From contig CAZULW010000004.1 of the NCBI GenBank assembly GCA_964621455.1, forward strand, positions 1 to 64,000: a DNA stretch of 64,000 nt, read 5' to 3'. The notes under the pieces were generated by a model that was given only the letters and a program-made list of their open reading frames with translations, had not been told where the DNA came from and did not search any database. Source of the DNA: G020354025 sp964621455 (lineage in GTDB: Bacteria > Fidelibacterota > Marinisomatia > SCGC-AAA003-L08 > TS1B11). Positions 32,093-41,579 of this stretch are shown one piece after another (position 1 is the first letter of the stretch; every line of letters starts with the position of its first letter). A program made the position numbers and the translations under genes.

Positions 32093-33174
32093 TCCACAAT
32101 CCCCAGCTGACGGTAACAATCGTATAGCTGGTCGCCCACCACCTCCAGGGCATGGTGGCTTTCGGCCCATCGGCGGGCGGCCCGGCCCCGTTCCAGGATC
32201 AACTCCGGGTTCCCCACCAGTTCTGTCAGCCTTTCCAGGAGGCTTTCCGGTGTTATATTAACAAAGGGGTGATCCGGCATGAAAGCCTGATACTCTTCAT
32301 TCATACGGGTACAGCAAGTCAGCCCAAGAGCCATGGCCTCCACGGAATTCATCCCGTAGCCGGGAGCCACGTCGGCCACCTGATCGATGTAAATGTCCGC
32401 TTGAGATTTCAGGACTATGACCTCGTCGTGGGGCCGGTTTTCGATAAAAATAAAACGGATGCCGTGGGACGCTTCCAGGGAGCGGCAGGCGGCGATGATG
32501 GTTTCCGACCCCTTGGCGTACCTGCTGCGAGTAGCGTGGCAGATGGTGATGGGGTCATGCAGCCGCCCGGCGGGCTGGTATGCGGCCACGTCGTAGGGAA
32601 GGAACAGGTAGTGCAGGTTGGGGTGCCGGGGGAGCAGGTCGTATTCGCTGGTCAGGTTCAACCGGATGTGTTGGTCGATGACCGGGATGATCCCGCGATT
32701 TCGGAAATCTGTTCCATGATAGGTATTCAATATCGGTTTGCCCAGTTTGGCCACCCGGGTCACGAATCCGCCGTGGCGGTAAAACTCCAGGCCACCCTCC
32801 AGGTGATAAACGTCGTAGTCCAATAGACCATATTGCTTAATGGCTGGCTCCACCCAGAATTGCCAGAGCCAATCTCGGAGGCGGAAGAAGGCGCGTTCGG
32901 GCAAAGTTCTGGGCCGCCAGATCGGCGGGTTTCCCGGGACTTCAAACCAGTTTCCCTTGGCTCCCTTGGTGTAGGTATAAAGATTGTGGCGCAGCCAAGT
33001 TGCCCGGGGTTTGCGGGGGACTAGCGGCAGGTGGAGACAAATATCTTCGGCGTATGCGGAGGTGGAGAAGAAATACGTCACGTAGCGGCACTCATTCCCC
33101 CGCATGCGGTGGATCCGTTGCCATAGTTCCAGTTGCCCCACGGCGTTTTCCGCCGCGATATAGAGGATCTTCAT
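32089..33174 (-). CDS. GT-B family glycosyltransferase
   Basis: 361 residues. YHGTDFRNRG in the middle and a C-terminal PGYGMNSVEAMALG donor-binding motif with the conserved Glu identify the GT-B (GT4-like) fold. The N-terminal KILYIAAENA strand is normal. First gene of a two-gene operon with the GT2. Confidence 0.83.
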   Translation of the reverse strand: MKILYIAAENAVGQLELWQRIHRMRGNECRYVTYFFSTSAYAEDICLHLPLVPRKPRATWLRHNLYTYTKGAKGNWFEVPGNPPIWRPRTLPERAFFRLRDWLWQFWVEPAIKQYGLLDYDVYHLEGGLEFYRHGGFVTRVAKLGKPILNTYHGTDFRNRGIIPVIDQHIRLNLTSEYDLLPRHPNLHYLFLPYDVAAYQPAGRLHDPITICHATRSRYAKGSETIIAACRSLEASHGIRFIFIENRPHDEVIVLKSQADIYIDQVADVAPGYGMNSVEAMALGLTCCTRMNEEYQAFMPDHPFVNITPESLLERLTELVGNPELILERGRAARRWAESHHALEVVGDQLYDCYRQLGIVE

Positions 33175-33253
33175 CAGTGACTCTAATCAGGAATAGCCAT
33201 TAAAGCTATGTCATTTTTATGCGCGGCAGTGTATTTTTACTCTGGAAAATACA

Positions 33254-34450
33254 ATGAAGTTATACATCATTCCTTCCTGGTATCCTTCAAAATTGAATCC
33301 CATCGATGGTGCTTTTTTTGCCGACTGGGCCGGTGTTCTATCCAATACCGGATATGACATCGTGATCATCGCGAACATTTTGCATTCGTTCAGAAAGTTG
33401 TTCAAACATAACGAACTCCCTTCCAGGACAGACCGACCCGTAGTGGAAGCGGGATTACGGACGTACCGGCGAGAGGCCATCAATCCGTATCCCAAGTTGA
33501 TCAGACGGAGCTTTCAATACTATAAGCAAAGCTTAATCGATCAATTCGAACTAGCCGTTCACCAGGAAGGTCCGCCGGATGTAGTCCTGTTCAATTCCTC
33601 TATATGGGCCGGAGCGGCTATGGCCGAACACCTTGTATCTCGGTCTATCCCCTTTCTCGTATCGGAACACATGAAAGCCTTTCTCCTCGAAGCTGGTTTC
33701 AGCGACTTCCAGAAAAGATGCGTACAGACAACCTATCGTTGCGCCCGCAAAATCGTCGCGGTCAGTTCAGCTCTGGAAAAGCAAATACTCAGAATCTTCC
33801 CTGATGCGCAAGGCAAAACTACAACCATCCATAATCCCGTCACGATACAAAATATCAGGCGGGTAGTGCCAGTGCAAAAAACTGAAGCGGATTTTATCTT
33901 CATTGCCGTTTGCCTTCTAAGGGCCGAAAAACGTATAGATATCCTGATCAATGCCTTTGCCCGGCTGGTAAAGCTGGGCGTACCCGCAAAGTTGAAATTG
34001 GCCGGTGACGGGCCGCTGAGGAGAAGCCTGGAGCGACTAACCCGGCGTTTGAACCTGGAGGATCGGATCGAGTTCCTGGGCTACCTGACGAGGGAACAGG
34101 TTGTCAGGGAGCTCATTGATAGCGATTGCCTGGTCCTTCCCAGTGAGGTGGAAACCTTCGGCTTGGTCCTGGTGGAAGCGATGGCCGCCGGTCTGCCCGT
34201 AATCGCCACTCGCTGCGGCGGTCCTCAAGACATCGTGACTGAGGAAACCGGCCTCCTGGTTCCGGTGAACGACGAAGCGGCTCTCTGCCGGGCCATGCAG
34301 GATATCATGGATAATTACCGTTACTACGAGCCTGAAAAAATCCGCCGGTATGTCGCAGATAAGTTCAGTGATAAGGCGTACGTGGCTGCCTTTGAGGCCA
34401 TTTTTAGCGAGTTAGTTTCCTGCTCGCGGGATTCTGAAGTACCTGAATAA
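33254..34450 (+). CDS. GT4 family glycosyltransferase
   Basis: 398 residues. N-terminal PSWYPSKLNPIDGAFFADWA acceptor-domain motif, LVSEHM, VAVSSALEKQI, then LLRAEKRIDILINAFA, LAGDGPL and the E-x7-E donor motif EVETFGLVLVEAMAAGLPVI. Lies divergent from the other two transferases and ends 39 bp inside the convergent flippase gene. Confidence 0.9.
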   Translation: MKLYIIPSWYPSKLNPIDGAFFADWAGVLSNTGYDIVIIANILHSFRKLFKHNELPSRTDRPVVEAGLRTYRREAINPYPKLIRRSFQYYKQSLIDQFELAVHQEGPPDVVLFNSSIWAGAAMAEHLVSRSIPFLVSEHMKAFLLEAGFSDFQKRCVQTTYRCARKIVAVSSALEKQILRIFPDAQGKTTTIHNPVTIQNIRRVVPVQKTEADFIFIAVCLLRAEKRIDILINAFARLVKLGVPAKLKLAGDGPLRRSLERLTRRLNLEDRIEFLGYLTREQVVRELIDSDCLVLPSEVETFGLVLVEAMAAGLPVIATRCGGPQDIVTEETGLLVPVNDEAALCRAMQDIMDNYRYYEPEKIRRYVADKFSDKAYVAAFEAIFSELVSCSRDSEVPE

Positions 34451-35869
34451 AACGGCCCTTTCCCGGGCGGTCAGGAATCCGGTGAGAACCAGTCCCAGGG
34501 GGAATAAAATCGTTAGCAGTACATCCCGAAGCATCGTGGCTTCGGCGACCCCAGTCAGCATGTAGATCCCGGCCATCAGCAGGAAGACCCGCAGCAGCCG
34601 GGCCCATTCGTAGGGGACCGGGTATATCTTCCGGTTAATCGCAAGAAACGCCAGTGCCATGATGAGGAATGACAGGCAGGTAGCCAGGGCGGCCCCCGGC
34701 ACGCCGTACAGGGGAATCAGGACTACATTCAGAACGATATTGGCCAGCGCACCTATCCCGCGGGTGACGGCAACCCACCGGGAGCTTTCCAACTGGAACA
34801 CACCCGGCAGCTGCAAGAGATAGGCGGCGTGGAACAGGTAGCCGAGCGCAATCCAGGGGACGATCTCGGTCCCCTCCCAGAAGTCAGGCCCATAAAAAGT
34901 GACAGGTCCCAAGTCCAGGCGGACCAGACGGGGAATCCACAGGCACATCAGCACCCAGATAAATCCCAGGACTGCCAACAGATAAGAAGATATCCTGGCA
35001 AATAGCCGTCGGGTCTCGTCCGTGTTTTCCTGCTTTAGAAAGAAGGGATGCCAGCTCATGTTAAAGCCCATGACGATCAGAAGCATGAGCATGCCGAGCT
35101 TATACCCCGCGCTGTAAATACCTACGGTCTCCACGTCGGTCATGATCCTCAGGATATAGCGGTCGGCCAACTCCATCAGCATGGCGAAAATACCGGAAAG
35201 CAGGAAGGGCAGCCCAAAGTGCATGAGTTGCCTCCAGGTATCCAGGGAGGCCCGCCGCAGCTCCAGGCGTCTCCAGATGATGGGAAAGGTCAGCACGAAC
35301 AGGGAACCGGAGGTCATCAGGTTGCTGGCCAAGACCCCTTCGATCCCCATCCGGTACTTCAGGACCAGCAGGAGGTTGAGCCCCAGCGAACCGGCTACGT
35401 TGAGCAGACTGAACCCGGTATAGATCAGCGGCTTTTCCTCGGAGCGCAGCAGCAGCAGGGGCACGAACCAGAGCACGTCGAAAAAGAGAATGCCGGCTAT
35501 ATATACCATAAACCGGGGATGATCACCACCCAGTAGGAGGATCGACAGCGGCTGCCGGAGCATCAGCATGAGCGCAACGATAAATGCGGTAGTCACAAGA
35601 AATGAATAGTAGGCGGTGGAAAGATAGCAGGCACGATCTGTACCCTCCGTCTGGACATACCACTTCATGAGTGCGGCGTCCAGTCCGTACTTGAGCACTA
35701 CGCCCATAAATCCCATAAAGGCATAGGCCAGCGAAATCACGCCGTAGTCATAGGTGGAAAAAACGTTGGTGTAGAGGGGCAGCAGCAGGAAAGACACCGA
35801 GCGGACCAGGATATGACCCGAGCCGTAGATCAGCGTCTGTAGGGATAAGGCCTTGATTCGCTGGAGCAC
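34412..35869 (-). CDS. Polysaccharide flippase (MOP/Wzx-like)
   Basis: 485 residues, about 12-14 predicted membrane segments, with the N-terminal LIYGSGHILVRSVSFLLLPL typical of oligosaccharide flippases. Starts at a GTG without a strong ribosome site. Exports lipid-linked sugar units made by the nearby transferases. A 39-bp convergent overlap with the GT4 gene. Confidence 0.87.
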   Translation of the reverse strand: MLQRIKALSLQTLIYGSGHILVRSVSFLLLPLYTNVFSTYDYGVISLAYAFMGFMGVVLKYGLDAALMKWYVQTEGTDRACYLSTAYYSFLVTTAFIVALMLMLRQPLSILLLGGDHPRFMVYIAGILFFDVLWFVPLLLLRSEEKPLIYTGFSLLNVAGSLGLNLLLVLKYRMGIEGVLASNLMTSGSLFVLTFPIIWRRLELRRASLDTWRQLMHFGLPFLLSGIFAMLMELADRYILRIMTDVETVGIYSAGYKLGMLMLLIVMGFNMSWHPFFLKQENTDETRRLFARISSYLLAVLGFIWVLMCLWIPRLVRLDLGPVTFYGPDFWEGTEIVPWIALGYLFHAAYLLQLPGVFQLESSRWVAVTRGIGALANIVLNVVLIPLYGVPGAALATCLSFLIMALAFLAINRKIYPVPYEWARLLRVFLLMAGIYMLTGVAEATMLRDVLLTILFPLGLVLTGFLTARERAVLFRYFRIPRAGN

Positions 35870-35877
35870 GGTAGAGT

Positions 35878-36195
35878 TTACAGCCGGATATCCAGCGTAT
35901 CGCGGAACATGCCGCTGGCGCCGAAGCTTTCCTTGAATCGGACCAGGCTGAAGTTGGGTTCCATATGGACGGTGAAAATGCCGAAGTCCAGATAGCAGAA
36001 GCCGCTCTCGATAGCCCGGCAGATCATCTCGTAGAACAGCAGGTTCACCGCCCGATATTGCTGGTAGGTTTCATCGTGGCTGCTATAGAAGGCGAGGGTT
36101 ACGTCCGGGTTGGCAACGATGATGGTGATGCCGGCGATCATGCGGTCGCCCACATGAACTACGATAATCTCCGGTAATACGTCCTTCGGAGGCAC
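35878..36195 (-). pseudogene. 5'-truncated FemAB/GNAT-like gene
   Basis: About 105 residues that align with the last third of the neighbouring FemAB-like protein (GFCYLDFGIFTVHMEPNFSL, VRFKESFG versus YRYLDYGVSTDT, ARFKERLG). The N-terminal two thirds are missing and the frame overlaps the intact gene's end by 37 bp. Probably a tandem paralogue that lost its 5' part by deletion. Confidence 0.6.
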
Positions 36196-37097
36196 CCGCT
36201 TCCCCCCAGTCTTTCCTTAAACCTTGCCAACGACCAATGAATATCTTCCTCTGCGGTGGTATCAGTGGAAACGCCATAATCCAAGTACCTGTACCCCTTT
36301 TGTCTGGCCCAATCAATGGCATGGGCCACCAGCGAAACGATGGGGTTGTATCGCCGGTACTCGCGAAGAAAGGCGCTGTAGAAGATTAGGGCACAGGTTT
36401 TGCTCGCGGGCAAAATCCATAGCCCGCCGATGGTTTGCCCATCAATCGCTGCCAGGAAAAGTTTCGCATCAAAGAGCGCGTCAATCTTTTTCATCTCATC
36501 AATGGTATGGACTGGGCGAGCGTCGTATTTCTCTTTATTTTTCACAAGGATGGGAAAGAACTCATCGAAGTCCTTGCTCTCCTTTACCACCAGTCCGTCC
36601 CGTTTGGCCCGATGGATATCGCTCCGCCGCCCCTTATCCAAGGATACAGCCCCCAGATCTATCACGGAAGAATACTGGATTTTGATTTGCTCGAACCCGT
36701 TATGCAGCAACGCGTACTCTTGAACCTCGTCATGTACACGATTATAAACCTGCATGGGCGGAGTCAGAACGATTTCCTTGATTTTTTTTTGCTCACAATA
36801 TGTCGTAAGTGCCTGCACGATTGCATTTAAGTTTTCGATACTGCAATAAGGCTCAAGGACGAGCCCGCCATAACTGGCCCCGATGGGGCTTCGAAGAGTG
36901 CTCCCGTCCAGGCCACCGGGAAAGACCGCGATCAGCTCGTTGCCCTGATAAAAGAGCAGGTGGTTCCAGTTGAACTTCCGGGTGTGGTAGTGGAGGAACT
37001 TCTGTAAGTGGAACAGGGTGCCGTTGTTGGCCTGCCGGATAAAGCGGTCCCATTCCTCCTGGAAGGATGGCTCGTAGGGGTAAACGGTTATGGACAT
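36159..37097 (-). CDS. FemAB-like GNAT acyltransferase
   Basis: 312 residues with the double-GNAT FemAB/Acetyltransf_6 pattern: GTLFHLQKFLHYHTRKF near the start, SSVIDLG and RRSDIHRAKRDGL in the middle, then the second GNAT core (IGGLWILPASKTCALIFYSA, GYRYLDYGVS, LARFKERLGG). Members add aminoacyl or acetyl groups to cell-wall or lipid-linked sugars. Fits the polysaccharide locus around it. Confidence 0.75.
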   Translation of the reverse strand: MSITVYPYEPSFQEEWDRFIRQANNGTLFHLQKFLHYHTRKFNWNHLLFYQGNELIAVFPGGLDGSTLRSPIGASYGGLVLEPYCSIENLNAIVQALTTYCEQKKIKEIVLTPPMQVYNRVHDEVQEYALLHNGFEQIKIQYSSVIDLGAVSLDKGRRSDIHRAKRDGLVVKESKDFDEFFPILVKNKEKYDARPVHTIDEMKKIDALFDAKLFLAAIDGQTIGGLWILPASKTCALIFYSAFLREYRRYNPIVSLVAHAIDWARQKGYRYLDYGVSTDTTAEEDIHWSLARFKERLGGSGCLRRTYYRRLS

Positions 37098-37191
37098 GTT
37101 ATCAATGCGCGTAGGAATTTATCGGCGTGAAGGATAAAGTGGAAGGGAAGAGTGAGAGCGCACGAATGAGCCTGGCAGGAAACACCGCTAC

Positions 37192-37220
37192 TTGCCATTG
37201 CGTGTTCCAGGCCCTATACT
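37192..37220 (+). promoter_or_regulatory. Sigma-70-like promoter of the amidase
   Basis: TTGCCA at 37192-37197, 17-bp spacer, TATACT at 37215-37220, about 63 bp before the amidase ATG. Confidence 0.5.
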
Positions 37221-37282
37221 TCAATGATTATTGTTATAATCTGGACCCCTTTGCCTTATCAAACCAGCAGGGAGGATACCGA

Positions 37283-38953
37283 ATGATCAACCTCAGACCA
37301 TACTCAACGACCTTGCTATTCATTCTGACGCTGGCAACCGCAGCCGCTGCCTATGCCAGGCCCCAGGACAAACCCACCATCAAGCGCCGGCACGTAGCCG
37401 CCGCCGAGCGTATCATGGGCTTGTCATTCGACAAGGCTGAGCGGGACTCCCTGCTGGTCGATCTGCACGATTACCGGGGCAATTACCGGCAGCTGCGTGC
37501 ACTAGAGATTTTGAATGCCTGCCCCCCGGCCCTGCTGTTCAATCCGGTCCCCACGGGCAAGGCATTCGACACCAGGATCTTACCCCCGGTTTTCGCCCCG
37601 GTGGATGAGGTAGATCTCCCCGGGAATCTGGATGACCTGGCGTATTACCCGGTAGCCCGACTGGCGGAGCTGATCCGCACGCGACGCATCACCTCCACCC
37701 GGCTGACTACCATGTACCTGGAGCGCCTCAGACGCTACGGCCCGCAACTGGAGTGCGTGGTCACCCTCACCGAAGAGCTGGCCCTGGAGCAGGCCCGGCG
37801 GGCGGACGAGGAAATTGCCGCGGGTAAATATCGCGGTCCCCTGCACGGCATTCCCTATGGCGCCAAGGACCTGCTGGCGGTGAAAGGCTACCCCACCACC
37901 TGGGGTGCTATGCCTTACAAAGACCAGGTTATTGACGAAGACGCCGCCGTCGTCCAGCGTCTGGAGGAGGCCGGAGCCGTGCTGGTGGTCAAGCTAACGC
38001 TGGGGGCGCTGGCCTGGGGAGACGTGTGGTTCGGGGGCAGTACCCGCAACCCGTGGAACCTGGAGCAGGGATCCAGCGGCTCTTCGGCGGGCTCCGCGGC
38101 GGCCACGGCGGCCGGACTGGTGCCCTTTGCCATCGGTTCGGAGACGTGGGGGTCCATCGTCTCGCCGTCCACCCGCTGCGGGGTGACGGGTCTCCGGCCC
38201 ACCTTCGGTCGCGTGAGCCGGACCGGTGCCATGGCCCTCAGTTGGTCCATGGACAAGCTGGGCCCCCTGGGCCGCACCGTGGAGGACTGCGCCATCGTTT
38301 TTAACGCCATCCGCGGTCCTGACGGCCTCGATCAGACCGTGGTGGACCTACCCTTCAATTACAACTACCAGGTGGACCTGGGACGCCTGCGTATCGGCTA
38401 CGTGAAGGGGGCTTTCGAGGAGGATCGCCCCGGCAAAGCCAACGACCAGGCCGTGCTGGAGGTGCTTCAGGAGCTAGGCGCCGAGTTGGTTCCCATCGAG
38501 CTGCCCGATTATCCCATCCAGGACCTGGCCTTCATCTTGAACGCCGAGGCCGCCGCGGCCTTTGATGAACTCACCCGCTCGGGAAAGGACGACCTCCTGG
38601 TGCGGCAGGTCAGGAAGGCCTGGCCCAACGTGTTCCGCGCTTCCCGCTTCATTCCGGCGGTAGAGTATATCCAGGCCAACCGCGCGAGGCAGCAGCTCAT
38701 CCAGGAGATGGAGCGGATTCTGGCGGAGGTAGACCTGTACGTCTGCCCCTCGTTTGGCGGGGACAACCTGCTCCTTACCAACCTGACGGGCCACCCCTGC
38801 GTAGTGCTGCCCAACGGGTTCGACGAGCAGGGCTCGCCCACCAGCATCACCTTCACCGGCCACCTGTACGATGAAGCCACCCTCCTGGCCGCGGCCCGCG
38901 CCTACCAGAAGGCCACCGGCTGGCACTTGCGGCACCCGCCGGAGTTCAAGTAA
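37283..38953 (+). CDS. Secreted amidase (amidase-signature family)
   Basis: 556 residues from the ATG at 37283, seven bases after GGGAGGA; an upstream in-frame extension lacks a ribosome site and would hide the signal peptide (FILTLATAAAAYA). The Ser-Ser-Lys triad is visible: Lys in YGAKDLLAVKG, the cis-Ser and nucleophile in GSSGSSAGSAAATAAG, and GSETWGSIVSPS downstream. Periplasmic amidase of unknown substrate, related to the GatA fold but not part of an amidotransferase operon. Confidence 0.88.
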   Translation: MINLRPYSTTLLFILTLATAAAAYARPQDKPTIKRRHVAAAERIMGLSFDKAERDSLLVDLHDYRGNYRQLRALEILNACPPALLFNPVPTGKAFDTRILPPVFAPVDEVDLPGNLDDLAYYPVARLAELIRTRRITSTRLTTMYLERLRRYGPQLECVVTLTEELALEQARRADEEIAAGKYRGPLHGIPYGAKDLLAVKGYPTTWGAMPYKDQVIDEDAAVVQRLEEAGAVLVVKLTLGALAWGDVWFGGSTRNPWNLEQGSSGSSAGSAAATAAGLVPFAIGSETWGSIVSPSTRCGVTGLRPTFGRVSRTGAMALSWSMDKLGPLGRTVEDCAIVFNAIRGPDGLDQTVVDLPFNYNYQVDLGRLRIGYVKGAFEEDRPGKANDQAVLEVLQELGAELVPIELPDYPIQDLAFILNAEAAAAFDELTRSGKDDLLVRQVRKAWPNVFRASRFIPAVEYIQANRARQQLIQEMERILAEVDLYVCPSFGGDNLLLTNLTGHPCVVLPNGFDEQGSPTSITFTGHLYDEATLLAAARAYQKATGWHLRHPPEFK

Positions 38954-39321
38954 AGCAAAAGAGGTTGTAACGCAGCATTTCCTTCTCGCTATCCACTCCT
39001 TTTTTTGGTGAACTTCCGGCCAATGAAAAAGCGACCCTGCATCGGGCGTACTGAAAATTGGATGCGGGCCTACGTATATACAAACCACCCCCCTTGATTT
39101 GGGTTTCGGTTTCGGGAATCTCGTTGAAAATCCAGGTTGAAACTCAGTCGCCAACAGGCGGTAAGTCACCATTGTACCACCGGGACACATAGGATTTCTC
39201 TTAGCATATAGTTTGATGTAGGGGCTAATTATTACGAATAAAAAAGTACGGAATGTCCTAATTTAAGGGAGTGCTCTTTATGCTTAACTTGTCTTACTGA
39301 CGGTAGTAATATCTCATAGCA
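38954..39321. other. Gene-free intergenic region
   Basis: 368 bp, AT-rich in its second half. No ORF, RNA or clear repeat. It may include the lost left side of the element remnant that ends near 40.6 kb. Confidence 0.35.
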
Positions 39322-39726
39322 TCACAATATAAGCCCACTTGTCACAAGTACATCGTAAAGCCAAACCATTAGTAGAATAAACGCTAAAAATGTGCGGTTC
39401 CGTTTATCTATGTCGCGCGCCTCTGCTTCTCGACGTGCATCACGCCTTATAGCCTCCTCTTGTGCCGCTGCTTGTCTCTCCTCTTGAGTGGCGGATTCTT
39501 CTTGAGCCGCAGACTGTCGCCGAAGTTCCTGTAATTGCCTGTATTGTTGACATTCTTCTGTTTTTATTTTGAGGTATTCCCATTGGCGCTCAGAAAGACT
39601 ATCAGGGCCTATCCGCTCGGCTAATTGAAATATAGGGTCATTGCATGGATTTTTAGGCTGATCAATAATACCTTGCCCCCACAGCGGCAGTACCCCCATT
39701 AAAACTAGCATAAATAACCGTTTCAT
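39322..39726 (-). CDS. Small exported coiled-coil protein
   Basis: 134 residues with AAGGAGGG before the ATG. Signal peptide ends near PLWGQ; a Gln/Glu/Arg/Ala-rich coiled coil covers about 55-105 (EERQAAAQEEAIRRDARREA), followed by one membrane segment TFLAFILLMVWLYDVLVTSG. No family known. Shares a 25-bp upstream motif with the lipoprotein gene next to it. Confidence 0.6.
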   Translation of the reverse strand: MKRLFMLVLMGVLPLWGQGIIDQPKNPCNDPIFQLAERIGPDSLSERQWEYLKIKTEECQQYRQLQELRRQSAAQEESATQEERQAAAQEEAIRRDARREAEARDIDKRNRTFLAFILLMVWLYDVLVTSGLIL

Positions 39727-39745
39727 GATGCCCTCCTTCTCAGTG

Positions 39746-39770
39746 CCATGTACTTATCCGCACCGCCCGG
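39746..39770 (-). repeat. 25-bp upstream direct repeat, copy 1
   Basis: Same as 40235-40259 with one mismatch; core ATCCGCACCGCCCGG on the plus strand. Ends 20 bp before the minus-strand start at 39726. Copy 2 has the same distance to its gene, so it may be a shared control site. Confidence 0.5.
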
Positions 39771-39774
39771 TGCA

Positions 39775-40212
39775 TTATATCTTTGCCGAAGCGCTTGCCA
39801 TACATAAGCACCAATCAATTAATTGGATAGGAACACATGAACACTCGTTTTTATCTGCATCAACACCATTTTGGGCTACAGCAGAGCCTCCGTCTACAAA
39901 TATAAATACCGAGACAGAAACAAGACGAACTCCAGAGAGGCCCTTCCCCCAGCTTTCCGCGAAAATCCATAGATCGCTTCCCTCTTTTGCTTTGAATTTA
40001 ACTTCCCACACCTGAATGCGCGTATCGTGGGCAATCGTTACCGATTGATCTTTACCATTTTGGTCTCTATAAATTACTTGGGTAGTATCACCAGATGAAG
40101 AGACTGCATATCGAATGTCATGATATATTCCTTCGGGTTCAACGGGGTTATCATCACAGCCCCAACAACACAGAAGTCCGGCAAGGATTGTAGTAACCAA
40201 TTTCCAATTCAC
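39775..40212 (-). CDS. MmpS-like lipoprotein, paralogue of satellite cargo
   Basis: About 145 residues. The preferred start is a GTG at 40212, placed about ten bases after GGAGG; an ATG at 40230 would put the ribosome site inside the gene. Signal with lipobox GLLCCWGC. The mature domain repeats the pattern of the protein at 25486: SGDTTQVIYRDQNGKDQSV, VWEVKFKAKEGSDLWIFAES and IFVDGGSAVAQN. It lies just inside a decayed element end, the same relative place as its relative in the satellite. Confidence 0.68.
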   Translation of the reverse strand: MNWKLVTTILAGLLCCWGCDDNPVEPEGIYHDIRYAVSSSGDTTQVIYRDQNGKDQSVTIAHDTRIQVWEVKFKAKEGSDLWIFAESWGKGLSGVRLVSVSVFIFVDGGSAVAQNGVDADKNECSCVPIQLIDWCLCMASASAKI

Positions 40213-40234
40213 TACTATCACCGCCTCCATAATT

Positions 40235-40259
40235 CCATGTACTCATCCGCACCGCCCGG
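40235..40259 (-). repeat. 25-bp upstream direct repeat, copy 2
   Basis: One mismatch from 39746-39770; ends 23 bp upstream of the GTG at 40212. Confidence 0.5.
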
Positions 40260-40379
40260 CAGCCGACAAGTAATGGAGGATTTTTGTTTCGCTAGGCCCT
40301 CAAGCCCGCTTCCCTTAATATTAACATTATCTCTGCTTACCTTGGGTAGATAATTACTAAGATAACCCTATTGAAATTC

Positions 40380-40612
40380 TTATCCGTATCCGGTTGCGTA
40401 TGCTACAATCCGTATACTACACCGGGGTTTATTTGCGGTTCTTTGCGGTAGTTTGCAGGTTAGGGTGGAATTGGCAATCTGGCACTGCAAAAGCAAATCC
40501 CCTACGAGAGAATCACTTCCCGACGGGGAAAATAAAGTCGGGGCGGTCAGATTTGAACTGACGACCCTCCCGACCGCAAGCATCGGGATGCGCTACCGGC
40601 CACCAGCTCCTG
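40380..40612. mobile_element. Right-end remnant of a second satellite-like element
   Basis: CCGTATCCGGTTGCGTATGC (40384-40403) and TTTGCGGTTCTTTGCGGTAG (40431-40450) copy the arm-site region at 27107-27172 of the intact element. About 80 bp further, at 40539-40600, is a tRNA 3' fragment (T arm TCAGA/TCTGA type, acceptor CCGCCCC on the minus strand) that looks like tRNA-Pro. Its anticodon arm is replaced by a palindrome CCCGATGCTTGCGGTCGGG, and its 5' half is missing. The order cargo lipoprotein, arm sites, tRNA equals that of the intact element. No integrase is left. Confidence 0.6.
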
Positions 40613-40721
40613 AAGCAGTGCTTCCAAATCAATCAGGAACTACCCGGAATGGGTTTATTACATGCTAACTGTACCCCAAAATCCTAACTTTAAGAGTGGT
40701 CTAAAAAATAGGAGCAGGTCA

Positions 40722-41564
40722 ATGATGCAAAATAGCGACTTGGAATCTCGCCAAAAGGCTGCACAGGCGCACCTAGGTAAGGCGATGCTGGCTTATGTCG
40801 AAGATCATACAGTTGCAATCGTATTAAGCAGCGAAGGTCACCTTAAAGGGAATGGCACAGGCATTTGTATTTCGATAGGTGACAAGATCCTCGTTTTTAC
40901 AGCAGGCCATATACTCTTCGAGGCTTCGCAAAAAAATCTGGAAATCGAAATAATTGGCAAGGGGAGCCCGAGCCCTGTTGTTACGGATGTAATCTCAACC
41001 AATTATTTGCTTGACGATGTGATAGATGCCGGCTACATCGAGATTAGTAAGGAGTCATTGGATGGACTTGGGAAAGAAGCCATAAAGATCTCGCAAATTA
41101 GGGGGGATCAAGCGTTTCTTGAGGACAAATTAGCGGTAGTTGCCGGTTTTTCTGCCGCTCTAAGACAATCCGAGCCGATACCTCGTTCCGATTACAACCG
41201 GATAAAATTGAGGATTCTTTCCTTGCAGACAGTAGTACTCGATCCAAAGGAGTGGAATGTCACTCTGCAAAATCTGGACAAGCCTCCTAATAGAGATGCT
41301 CACATTTTCCTGCAATATCCTGAATCCGGGGTCACAGATTTAACGGGCGAGATAATAGATGTGCCTGCCGCATTTGGCATAAGCGGGGGCGGGATTTGGG
41401 CACTCCATCAGAATAAACCAGGTCTGTGGTCTCCTGACTACACCAAGCTAATAGGTATTCAATATTTTTGGTATCCAAGTTTAAGATTGGCGAAGGCGAT
41501 CCAGATACAGCATCTTCTCGCATTGGTCGGTAGCAGATTTCTTACTCCATCGTGCCATTTTTAG
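40722..41564 (+). CDS. Trypsin-like serine protease domain protein
   Basis: 280 residues from the ATG at 40722 with AGGAGCAGG upstream. Chymotrypsin-fold landmarks: GNGTGICISIGDKILVFTAG then H (catalytic His in TAGH), an Asp in DDVIDAGYIEIS, and FGISGGGIW with the GxSGG nucleophile. No signal peptide, so cytosolic; such stand-alone domains occur in defence- and mobile-associated genes. Directly outside the element remnant. Confidence 0.7.
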   Translation: MMQNSDLESRQKAAQAHLGKAMLAYVEDHTVAIVLSSEGHLKGNGTGICISIGDKILVFTAGHILFEASQKNLEIEIIGKGSPSPVVTDVISTNYLLDDVIDAGYIEISKESLDGLGKEAIKISQIRGDQAFLEDKLAVVAGFSAALRQSEPIPRSDYNRIKLRILSLQTVVLDPKEWNVTLQNLDKPPNRDAHIFLQYPESGVTDLTGEIIDVPAAFGISGGGIWALHQNKPGLWSPDYTKLIGIQYFWYPSLRLAKAIQIQHLLALVGSRFLTPSCHF

Positions 41565-41579
41565 GGCGAATTTCGGGGC

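Noticed and set aside
31109..37097. Polysaccharide locus considered as a mobile island
   Set aside because: Glycan genes often vary, but no integrase, att repeats or tRNA boundary were found around it.
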